NCBI GenBank assembly: GCA_041396245.1
Contig: JAWKYW010000012.1
Span: 36,551-100,550 of the forward strand
Direction of reading: 5' to 3'
DNA: 64,000 bases
Source of the DNA: Desulfobacillus sp041396245
GTDB lineage: Bacteria; Pseudomonadota; Gammaproteobacteria; Burkholderiales; Rhodocyclaceae
The stretch's first letter is position 1. The number at the start of each line of letters is the position of its first letter. The position numbers and the translations under genes were made by a program. The notes under the pieces were generated by a model. The model searched no databases, was not told the DNA's origin, and worked only from the letters and a program-made list of their open reading frames with translations. This document shows, piece by piece, positions 35,223-42,170 of the stretch.

Positions 35223-35228
35223 TAGAAT
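35223..35228 (+). promoter_or_regulatory. -10 box of the 4.5S RNA gene
   Basis: TAGAAT lies 7 bases before the start of the SRP RNA, correct for a -10 element. No good -35 is visible because the region before it is the GC-rich end of aorE. Confidence 0.45.
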
Positions 35229-35234
35229 TGCGTG

Positions 35235-35333
35235 CGGCGGGTCTCCCCGCATTGCAGGGTGGTGAATCTGGTCAGGTCCGGAAGGAAGCAGCCACAGCCA
35301 TTGTCTGCAAGTGCCGGGGGTCAGGCTCGCCGC
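35235..35333 (+). ncRNA. ffs: Signal recognition particle 4.5S RNA
   Basis: The universally conserved SRP domain IV hairpin is obvious: GGTCAGGTCCGGAAGGAAGC with the opposite strand GCAAGTGCCGGGGGTCAGG. The outer ends GGCGGGTCT and AGGCTCGCC pair to close the rod-shaped RNA of about 99 bases. It partners Ffh in targeting membrane proteins. The gene sits just before dnaX, a common place for ffs. Confidence 0.92.
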
Positions 35334-35372
35334 CCTCCGTCTTCTCCTCCGCCCCTCTGCTAAAATCCGGCC

Positions 35373-36983
35373 ATGAGCTATCAGGTCCTCGCGCGCAAGT
35401 GGCGTCCCCGTTCCTTCGACACCCTGGTCGGGCAGGAACACGTCGTGCGCGCCCTGACCCACGCCCTCGACCAGCAGCGCCTCCACCATGCCTATCTCTT
35501 CACCGGCACGCGCGGCGTCGGCAAGACGACCATCGCGCGCATCCTGGCCAAGGCGCTCAACTGCGAGACCGGCATCACCTCGAAGCCCTGCGGCACCTGC
35601 AGTTCCTGCCAGGAGATCGACGCCGGCCGCTTCGTCGACCTGATCGAAGTGGATGCGGCGACCAACACCAAGGTCGACGAGATGCGCCAGCTGCTCGACA
35701 ACGCCACCTACGCGCCGACGCGCGGCCGCTTCAAGGTCTACGTCATCGACGAAGTGCACATGCTGTCCACCTCCGCCTTCAACGCCATGCTGAAGACGCT
35801 GGAGGAGCCGCCCGAGCACATCAAATTCATCCTCGCCACCACCGACCCGCAGAAGATCCCGGTGACGGTGCTCAGCCGCTGCCTGCAGTTCAACCTCAAG
35901 CAGATGCCGCAGGGTGCCATCGTCGAGCACCTGGCGCGCATCCTCGAGGCCGAGCAGGTGCCCTGCGAGCCAGCCGCGCTGCGCCACATCGCCAAGGGCG
36001 CTTCAGGCAGCATGCGCGACGCGCTCTCGCTGCTCGACCAGGCCATCGCCCACGGCGCCGGCCGCATCGAGGAGGCCGGCGTGCGCGACATGCTCGGCAC
36101 GGTGGGGGAGGACCATCTCTTCGCCCTGCTCGACGCGCTGGCCGCGCGCGACGTGCAGGCCATGCTGGCCGCGGCTGCCGAGATGGACGCGCGCAGCCTG
36201 TCCTTCGACTCGGCCCTGCAGGAGCTGGCCACCCAGCTGCACCGCATTGCCCTGGTGCAGTTCGCCCCGGAAGCCATCGTGGACGAGGCCGAGCGCACAC
36301 GCCTGGCGAGTTACGCGGGCCGCCTCGATGCCGAATTCCTGCAGCTTTCCTACCAGATCGCGATCAACGGCCGCAACGACCTGTCGCTGGCGCCGGACGA
36401 GTATTCCGGCTTCCTCATGACGCTGCTGCGGCTGGTAGCCTTCAATCCGGAAACGCCGCCGGCGCTCGGTGCCGGCACGCCACCGGAGCCAGCCATGCGT
36501 GCACCCGCGCCGGCTTCGAATGCCGCGCCGGCTCCTGCGCCGGCTGCGGTGCCCTCGCCGCAGGCTGCGCCACCCGCCACAACGATAGCCGGCGCGCCGG
36601 CCGCCGCCGGGGACTGGCACGGCATGCTGGAGAGACTCAAGCTCGGCGGCATGGTGCGCGAGCTGGCCCACCATTGCGAACTGGCTGAGCAGGGCGAGGG
36701 GACGATGAAGCTGCGCCTCGATCCGGCCCACAAGTCGCTGCTCATGAACAAGGCGCCGCAGGAGAAACTGCAGGCCGCCCTGGCGACCTACCTCGGCCGC
36801 CCGGTCAGGCTGTCGATCGAGATCGGCGGCCTCAACGGCGAGACGCCGGCGCAACGCGCCGAGAACGTCCGCAGCGAGAAGCAGAACCGCGCCATCGCCT
36901 CGCTCGAGCAGGACGCCTTCGTGCGCGACATGATCGAGACCTTCGACGCCACCATCAACGAACAATCCATCAAGCCTTTATAA
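35373..36983 (+). CDS. dnaX: DNA polymerase III subunit gamma/tau
   Basis: The clamp-loader ATPase that also links the polymerase cores; 536 residues. It opens MSYQVLARKWRPRSFDTLVGQEHVV, with Walker A GTRGVGKTTIARILAKAL, the zinc module CGTCSSCQEI, Walker B-type YVIDEVHMLS and the sensor motif ATTDPQKIPVTVLSRC. An Ala/Pro-rich linker (about 370-410) separates the tau C-terminal domain. I saw no A-rich slippery site for a shortened gamma form. ybaB and recR follow in the usual order. Confidence 0.97.
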   Translation: MSYQVLARKWRPRSFDTLVGQEHVVRALTHALDQQRLHHAYLFTGTRGVGKTTIARILAKALNCETGITSKPCGTCSSCQEIDAGRFVDLIEVDAATNTKVDEMRQLLDNATYAPTRGRFKVYVIDEVHMLSTSAFNAMLKTLEEPPEHIKFILATTDPQKIPVTVLSRCLQFNLKQMPQGAIVEHLARILEAEQVPCEPAALRHIAKGASGSMRDALSLLDQAIAHGAGRIEEAGVRDMLGTVGEDHLFALLDALAARDVQAMLAAAAEMDARSLSFDSALQELATQLHRIALVQFAPEAIVDEAERTRLASYAGRLDAEFLQLSYQIAINGRNDLSLAPDEYSGFLMTLLRLVAFNPETPPALGAGTPPEPAMRAPAPASNAAPAPAPAAVPSPQAAPPATTIAGAPAAAGDWHGMLERLKLGGMVRELAHHCELAEQGEGTMKLRLDPAHKSLLMNKAPQEKLQAALATYLGRPVRLSIEIGGLNGETPAQRAENVRSEKQNRAIASLEQDAFVRDMIETFDATINEQSIKPL

Positions 36984-36996
36984 AACGGAGCAAGAC

Positions 36997-37323
36997 ATGA
37001 TGAAAGGCGGAATCGCCGGCCTGATGAAGCAGGCCCAGCAGATGCAGGAAAACATGAAGAAGGCGCAGGACCAGCTGGCGACCATCGAGGTCGAGGGCCA
37101 GTCCGGCGCCGGCCTCGTCAAGGTGGTGATGACCTGCAAGCACGACGTGCGCCGCGTCAGCATCGATCCCTCGCTGCTTGCCGACGACAAGGACATGCTG
37201 GAAGACCTCGTCGCCGCCGCCGTGAACGACGCCGTGCGACGCGTCGAGGCTACCGTGCAGGAGAAAATGAGCGGTTTCGCCGCCGGCCTCAACCTGCCGC
37301 CGGGGATGAAGCTGCCCTTTTGA
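36997..37323 (+). CDS. ybaB: Nucleoid-associated protein YbaB/EbfC
   Basis: A small DNA-binding protein of 108 residues that coats the nucleoid. Family features are GIAGLMKQAQQMQENMKKAQDQLA, VEGQSGAGLVKVVMTCKHDVRRVSIDPSL and DLVAAAVNDAVRRVEATVQEKM. It lies 13 bases after dnaX with an AACGGAG site and before recR, the conserved dnaX-ybaB-recR order. Confidence 0.95.
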   Translation: MMKGGIAGLMKQAQQMQENMKKAQDQLATIEVEGQSGAGLVKVVMTCKHDVRRVSIDPSLLADDKDMLEDLVAAAVNDAVRRVEATVQEKMSGFAAGLNLPPGMKLPF

Positions 37324-37376
37324 ACCTGGGTCGGGCTTCTTCAGCCCGGCATGTCGGCCTGAAGGCCGACCTACAC
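37324..37376. repeat. REP-like pair of palindromes between ybaB and recR
   Basis: Two GC-rich inverted repeats lie side by side: GTCGGGCTTCTTCAGCCCGGC and GTCGGCCTGAAGGCCGAC, followed by CTAC. Dispersed intergenic REP elements with GTCGGCCTTCAGGCCGAC-type cores occur in many beta- and gammaproteobacterial genomes. It fills the entire 54-base gap. Confidence 0.6.
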
Positions 37377-37377
37377 G

Positions 37378-37974
37378 ATGACCACCCCCTCCGCCCTCGA
37401 AGAACTCGTCGAAGCCCTGCGCTGCCTGCCCGGCGTCGGGCCGAAGTCGGCGCAACGCATGGCCTACCACCTGCTGCAGCGCGACCGCAAGGGCGTCCGG
37501 CGGCTGGCGCGGGCGCTGGAGCAGGCCGTCGAAGTGCTGCGCCACTGCAGCCGCTGCAATGCCTTCAGCGAGAACGAGGTCTGCGAGCGCTGCGCCTCGC
37601 CCCGGCGGGATGCCTCCCTGCTGTGCGTTGTCGAGATGCCGGCCGACCTCAACATGATGGAACAGACCCATGCCTTCAGCGGCATGTATTACGTCCTGAT
37701 GGGCCATCTCTCGCCGCTCGACGGCATCGGCCCGAAGGAATTGCACCTCGAGCGCCTGCTGGCACGCGCCGGCGACGGCACGGTGGGCGAGGTCATCCTC
37801 GCCACGAATTTCACCAACGAGGGCGAGGCCACCGCCCACTACCTCGGCGAGATGCTGCGCGCCCGCGGCCTGAAGGTTTCCCGCATCGCCCGAGGCCTGC
37901 CGGTAGGGGGTGAAATCGAGCACACCGATGCCGGCACCATCGCCCAGGCCCTGATCGAACGGCGACCGCTTTAA
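37378..37974 (+). CDS. recR: Recombination protein RecR
   Basis: RecR acts with RecO (and RecF) in loading RecA at gaps; 198 residues. The helix-hairpin-helix CLPGVGPKSAQRMAYHLLQ, the four-Cys zinc motif (CSRCNAFSENEVCERCASP) and the Toprim domain (CVVEMPADLNMMEQT, then YYVLMGHLSPLDGIGP) are intact. The ATG at 37378 comes straight after the REP-like repeat; no good ribosome site is visible before it, so it may depend on upstream translation. Confidence 0.96.
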   Translation: MTTPSALEELVEALRCLPGVGPKSAQRMAYHLLQRDRKGVRRLARALEQAVEVLRHCSRCNAFSENEVCERCASPRRDASLLCVVEMPADLNMMEQTHAFSGMYYVLMGHLSPLDGIGPKELHLERLLARAGDGTVGEVILATNFTNEGEATAHYLGEMLRARGLKVSRIARGLPVGGEIEHTDAGTIAQALIERRPL

Positions 37975-38037
37975 CCCTGCTGTTCATGCGGGAATGGCCC
38001 GGAAAGCCAGTACTGGCGCGGGATTGCACGGTTTTGC

Positions 38038-38067
38038 TTCCATTTCCCGTTGATTATTCGGTATAAT
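38038..38067 (+). promoter_or_regulatory. Candidate promoter of petABC
   Basis: A perfect TATAAT at 38062-38067 lies 43 bases before petA. The -35 is weak (TTCCAT at 38038-38043, spacing 18). The stretch around it is AT-rich compared with the genes on either side. Confidence 0.5.
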
Positions 38068-38110
38068 TCCGGATTTCCGAAATCGGATTTTCCTGCAGGA
38101 CTTCGAGGAC

Positions 38111-38704
38111 ATGAGCAGCGACAAGAAAGTGGATTGCGGCAGGCGGAACCTGGTGTTCGCCACCGCGGCCGTGGGTGGCGTCGCGACCGTGGCAACGGCC
38201 GTGCCCTTTCTGGCCAGCATGGCGCCGTCCGAACGGGCCAAGGCGGCCGGCGCTCCGGTCGAAGCCGATATCGGCAAGCTCGCCCCCGGCGAGATGATGC
38301 GCATCGAGTGGCGCGGAAAGCCCGTCTGGATCATCCGCCGCACCGAGGAAATGCTCGCATCGCTGGGCAAGATCACCGAGAAGATCAGCGATCCCGCCTC
38401 CAAGCGGCCGATGCAGCCCGAGTACGCCAGCAACGAATTCCGCTCGATCAAGCCGGAATACCTCGTCGTCGTCGGCATCTGCACCCACCTCGGCTGCTCG
38501 CCGACGGACAAATTCAAGACCGGCGCCGAGTCCGGCATCAATGCCGACTGGCCGGGCGGTTTCATCTGTCCCTGTCACGGTTCGCTCTTCGACCTCGCCG
38601 GGCGCGTCTACAAGAACATGCCGGCGCCGGACAACCTGGAAGTCCCGCCGCACTACTACCTGTCGGAAACGCGCCTTCTGATCGGCGAAGACAAGAAGGC
38701 CTGA
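38111..38704 (+). CDS. petA: Ubiquinol-cytochrome c reductase Rieske iron-sulfur subunit
   Basis: The [2Fe-2S] Rieske subunit of the cytochrome bc1 complex, taking an electron from ubiquinol and passing it to cytochrome c1. 197 residues. An N-terminal anchor with the RRNLVFATAAVGGVATVATAV segment resembles a Tat signal. The cluster ligands are CTHLGC and CPCHGS. It is the first gene of petABC; petB follows after 13 bases. Confidence 0.97.
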   Translation: MSSDKKVDCGRRNLVFATAAVGGVATVATAVPFLASMAPSERAKAAGAPVEADIGKLAPGEMMRIEWRGKPVWIIRRTEEMLASLGKITEKISDPASKRPMQPEYASNEFRSIKPEYLVVVGICTHLGCSPTDKFKTGAESGINADWPGGFICPCHGSLFDLAGRVYKNMPAPDNLEVPPHYYLSETRLLIGEDKKA

Positions 38705-38717
38705 GGGGAAGCACGAC

Positions 38718-40019
38718 ATGGCAAGCAGCAACTACGAGAAATTCAAGTCCGACGGCTCCCTGCCGGGCAAGCTGCTGGAATGGGTCGACGCCCGCTTCCC
38801 GCTGACCGAGAACTGGAAAGGCCACCTGTCCGAGTACTACGCGCCGAAGAACTTCAACTTCTGGTACTTCTTCGGCTCGCTCGCACTGCTGGTGCTGGTG
38901 ATGCAGATCGTCACCGGCATCTTCCTGGTGATGCACTACAAGCCGGATGCCTCGCTCAATGCCGCCGGCGTGCCGGTGGCCTTCGCCAGCGTCGAGTACA
39001 TCATGCGCGACGTGCCCTGGGGCTGGCTGATCCGCTACATGCATTCCACCGGCGCCTCGGCCTTCTTCGTCGTCGTCTATCTGCACATGTTCCGCGCCAT
39101 GCTCTACGGCTCCTACCGCAAGCCGCGCGAGCTGCTGTGGATCTTCGGCGTGCTGATCTATCTCTGCCTGATGGCGGAGGCCTTCGCCGGCTACCTGCTG
39201 CCATGGGGCCAGATGTCCTACTGGGGCGCCCAGGTCATCCTCAACCTGTTCTCGGCCATCCCCTTCATCGGCAACGACCTGACGCTGTGGATCCGCGGCG
39301 ACTACGTCATCGCCGACGCCACGCTCAACCGCATGTTCGCCTTCCACGTCATCGCCATCCCGCTGGCGCTGCTCGGCCTGGTCGCCGCGCACATCCTGGC
39401 GCTGCACGAGGTCGGCTCGAACAACCCGGACGGCATCGAGATCAAGAAGCACAAGGATCCGCAGACCGGCATCCCGCTCGACGGCATTCCCTTCCACCCG
39501 TACTACACGGTGAAGGACATCGTCGGCGTGGTGGTGTTCCTGGCGGCGTTTTCGATCATCGTCTTCTTCGCGCCGGAGCTGGGCGGCTACTTCCTCGAAT
39601 ACAACAACTTCATTCCGGCCGACCCGCTGGTGACGCCGCCGCACATCGCGCCGGTGTGGTACTTCACGCCGTTCTACTCGATCCTGCGCGCCAACACGGT
39701 GAACTTCTTCTGGATCGACGCCAAGCTGTGGGGCGTGATCTTCATGGGCCTCGGCGTCATGATCCTGTTCTTCCTGCCCTGGCTCGACCGCAGTCCGGCC
39801 AAGTCGATCCGCTACCGCGGCCCGATCTACAAGTCGGCGCTGGCCATTTTCATCGTTGCCTTCTTCATCCTCGGCTATCTCGGCATGCAGGCGCCGACCC
39901 CGGTGTTCACCATCATTTCGCAGATCTGCACGATCATCTACTTCCTGTTCTTCCTGCTCATGCCCTGGTACAGCCGCATCGACAAGTGCAAGCCGGAGCC
40001 GGAAAGGGTGACCCAATGA
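38718..40019 (+). CDS. petB: Cytochrome b of the bc1 complex
   Basis: The integral membrane diheme cytochrome b of complex III, 433 residues, with the Qo and Qi quinol sites. The haem-binding His pairs are in MHSTGASAFFVVVYLHMFRA and AFHVIAIPLALLGLVAAHILALHE. The Qo-site PEWY motif of most cytochromes b appears here as PVWYF (PPHIAPVWYFTPFYSILR), a common proteobacterial variant. The full-length cytochrome b/b6 plus subunit-IV architecture is present. The stop overlaps petC by 4 bases. Confidence 0.97.
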   Translation: MASSNYEKFKSDGSLPGKLLEWVDARFPLTENWKGHLSEYYAPKNFNFWYFFGSLALLVLVMQIVTGIFLVMHYKPDASLNAAGVPVAFASVEYIMRDVPWGWLIRYMHSTGASAFFVVVYLHMFRAMLYGSYRKPRELLWIFGVLIYLCLMAEAFAGYLLPWGQMSYWGAQVILNLFSAIPFIGNDLTLWIRGDYVIADATLNRMFAFHVIAIPLALLGLVAAHILALHEVGSNNPDGIEIKKHKDPQTGIPLDGIPFHPYYTVKDIVGVVVFLAAFSIIVFFAPELGGYFLEYNNFIPADPLVTPPHIAPVWYFTPFYSILRANTVNFFWIDAKLWGVIFMGLGVMILFFLPWLDRSPAKSIRYRGPIYKSALAIFIVAFFILGYLGMQAPTPVFTIISQICTIIYFLFFLLMPWYSRIDKCKPEPERVTQ

Positions 40020-40738
40020 GAATCGGCATGCTCAAGAGAACCCTCGTTGCCCTCCTGTTCGCGCCCCTTGCCGCCCTTGCCGCCGGCGGCGTCCAGCTCG
40101 ACCGTGCCCCCGACCGCGCCACGGACCCGGCCGCCCTGCAGAACGGCGCCAAGCTGTTCGTGAACTACTGCCTGAACTGCCACGGCGCCAGTTTCGTGCG
40201 CTACAACCGCCTCAAGGACATCGGCCTCACCGAACAGCAGATCAAGGACAACCTGATGTTCACCGCCGACAAGATCGGCGAACCGATGGGCATAGCCATG
40301 TCGCGCAAGGACGCCAAGGCGTTCTTCGGCGCCTGGCCGCCCGACCTGTCCCTGATCGCCCGCGCCCGCGCTTCCACCGACGGCAGCGGCGCCGACTGGC
40401 TGTACACCTACCTGCGCGGCTTCTACAAGGACGAGAAGCGGCCCACCGGCTGGAACAACACCGTCTTCGAGAGCGTCGGCATGCCGCACGTGCTGTGGGA
40501 GCTTCAGGGCGAACAGGTGATGGGCGCCGACCACCGGCTTACCCTGGCCCGGCCCGGCAAGCTCTCGCCCAAGGAATACGACGACGCCGTCGGCGACCTC
40601 GTCGCCTTCCTGGTCTGGATGGCCGAGCCGCAGGCGCAGTTCCGCAAGCAGCTCGGCCTCGCGGTGTTGCTGTTCCTCGGCGTGTTCTTCGTCGTGGCCT
40701 ATGCCATGAAGCGCGCGTTCTGGAAAGATATCCATTAA
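40016..40738 (+). CDS. petC: Cytochrome c1 of the bc1 complex
   Basis: The haem c subunit that accepts electrons from the Rieske protein. 240 residues: a signal peptide (LKRTLVALLFAPLAALAAGG), the haem motif CLNCH, the axial Met probably in the segment ESVGMPHVLWE, and a C-terminal anchor (LAVLLFLGVFFVVAYAMKRAFW). The ATG overlaps the petB stop. With petA and petB it forms a complete three-subunit complex III. Confidence 0.96.
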   Translation: MRIGMLKRTLVALLFAPLAALAAGGVQLDRAPDRATDPAALQNGAKLFVNYCLNCHGASFVRYNRLKDIGLTEQQIKDNLMFTADKIGEPMGIAMSRKDAKAFFGAWPPDLSLIARARASTDGSGADWLYTYLRGFYKDEKRPTGWNNTVFESVGMPHVLWELQGEQVMGADHRLTLARPGKLSPKEYDDAVGDLVAFLVWMAEPQAQFRKQLGLAVLLFLGVFFVVAYAMKRAFWKDIH

Positions 40739-40844
40739 CCCACTGCAAGGACACGCCATGCAGTTTCTCGGCCATCGTGATTTCAACGCACCGCGCGTCC
40801 GCCGCGTGGTGCGCGATGCCGACTATTCCTGGAGCGGGAACACC

Positions 40845-41441
40845 ATGATGACACTGTATTCGGGCACGACCTGCCCGTTCAGCCACCGCTGCCGGATCGT
40901 GCTCTACGAGAAGGGGATGGACTTCCAGGTCATCGACGTCGACCTCTTCAACAAGCCCGAGGACATCGCCGTCATCAACCCCTACAACCGCGTGCCGGTG
41001 CTGGTCGACCGCGACCTCGTCCTCTACGAGGCCAACATCATCAACGAATACATCGACGAGCGCTTCCCGCATCCGCAGCTGATGCCGCCGGATCCCATCA
41101 TGCGCGCCCGCGCCCGCCAGCTGCTGTTCACCTTCGAGCAGGAACTGTTCACCCACATCGAGGCGCTGGAGAAGAACCTGAAGGCCGCCGAGAAGGCCCG
41201 CCTGCATGTGCGCGACCGCCTCTCCGAACTGGCGCCGGTGTTCAACAAGCAGAAGTTCATGCTCGGCGACGAGTTCTCCATGCTCGACGTGGCCATCGCG
41301 CCGCTGCTGTGGCGCCTCGACCACTACGGCGTCGAGCTGCCGAAGACCGCCGTGCCGCTCATGAAGTACGCCGAGCGCATTTTCAGCCGGCAGGGCTTCA
41401 TCGACGCCCTGACCCCCTCGGAAAAAGTCATGCGGCGATAG
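40845..41441 (+). CDS. sspA: Stringent starvation protein A
   Basis: A glutathione-S-transferase-like RNA-polymerase-associated protein of 198 residues. It begins MMTLYSGTTCPFSHRCRIVLYEKGMDF and contains the cis-Pro loop YNRVPVLVDRDLVLYEANIINEYIDERFPHP; a helical C domain follows. The ATG at 40845, with GGAGCGGG upstream, is preferred over one at 40758 because the family starts here. The petABC-sspA-sspB order is usual in betaproteobacteria. Confidence 0.95.
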   Translation: MMTLYSGTTCPFSHRCRIVLYEKGMDFQVIDVDLFNKPEDIAVINPYNRVPVLVDRDLVLYEANIINEYIDERFPHPQLMPPDPIMRARARQLLFTFEQELFTHIEALEKNLKAAEKARLHVRDRLSELAPVFNKQKFMLGDEFSMLDVAIAPLLWRLDHYGVELPKTAVPLMKYAERIFSRQGFIDALTPSEKVMRR

Positions 41442-41476
41442 CGGGCCCGGCGACGCGCCTCCATCCCGCGGCCCTC

Positions 41477-41896
41477 ATGTCCACCGTCGCCACCACCAAG
41501 CCCTATCTCCTGCGCGCCCTCTACGAGTGGTGCGTCGACCAGGGGCTCACGCCCTACGTCTCCGTGCAGGTCGACGCCCACACCCTGGTGCCGCGCCAGT
41601 TCGTGCGCGACGGCCAGATCGTGCTCAACCTTGGCGCCGAGGCCGTGCAGAACCTGCACATGGGCAACGACCTCATCACCTGCCAGGCCCGCTTCGGCGG
41701 CGTCGCGCAGTCGCTTTCCATCCCCGTCGACAACGTCGCCGCCATCTACGCCCGCGAGAACGGGCAGGGCATGGCCTTCGAAGTCGGCGAACAGGCCGAA
41801 GCGCCGGCCGTCCCGGCGGAGGAGGGTGCGACCGAAAGCCCCGAACCCCTGCCACACGATACCCCGCCCCGGCCGCATCTCACTCGCATCAAGTAA
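41477..41896 (+). CDS. sspB: ClpXP protease specificity-enhancing factor SspB
   Basis: SspB delivers ssrA-tagged proteins to ClpXP; 139 residues. The substrate-binding core is STVATTKPYLLRALYEWC and GLTPYVSVQVDAHTLVPRQFV, with ARFGGVAQSLSIPVDNVAAIYARENGQGM. The acidic, Pro-rich tail ends RPHLTRIK, the short ClpX-binding peptide of the family. The ATG at 41477 lies 35 bases after sspA. It is the last housekeeping gene before the AT-rich gap and the accessory region. Confidence 0.94.
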   Translation: MSTVATTKPYLLRALYEWCVDQGLTPYVSVQVDAHTLVPRQFVRDGQIVLNLGAEAVQNLHMGNDLITCQARFGGVAQSLSIPVDNVAAIYARENGQGMAFEVGEQAEAPAVPAEEGATESPEPLPHDTPPRPHLTRIK

Positions 41897-41929
41897 GGCG
41901 TGTACGCTGGCCCAGGGCGGCGTACCCTG

Positions 41930-42125
41930 CGCGCCTTAAAACAAAACATGATCATGCACATGGCTGACGCTTAATATATCTATGGCGATAGATGCCATCC
42001 GCAATAGCTTTTAAAAACAAATAAATATAATAATATTCAAATATCTTCCAGGATGGAATAAACGAAATATCGTGAAATAATTCACGCTTTCAATGAATGA
42101 AATCGTGCTCTAATGCCGCACCTAT
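41930..42125. other. AT-rich intergenic stretch at the accessory-region border
   Basis: About 200 bases of strongly AT-rich DNA (for example AATAAATATAATAATATTC) in an otherwise GC-rich window. It contains short inverted repeats, CGTGAA/TTCACG around ATAA and ATGGC/GCCAT, and a TATAAT at 42026-42031 without a good -35. No gene is visible. Such stretches before secretion genes are often bound by H-NS-like proteins and can mark the edge of acquired DNA. No integrase or direct repeat end was found. Confidence 0.55.
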
Positions 42126-42170
42126 TTAGCATACAGACCGGCTCAAGCCGGCAGTCCGGGGAGAGGTCAG

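Noticed and set aside
35373..36983. Programmed frameshift in dnaX making a short gamma protein
   Set aside because: No A-rich slippery heptamer was seen in the region before the Ala/Pro linker.
41897..42170. Integrase or attachment site at the island edge
   Set aside because: No tRNA, integrase gene or matching direct repeat was found near this border.
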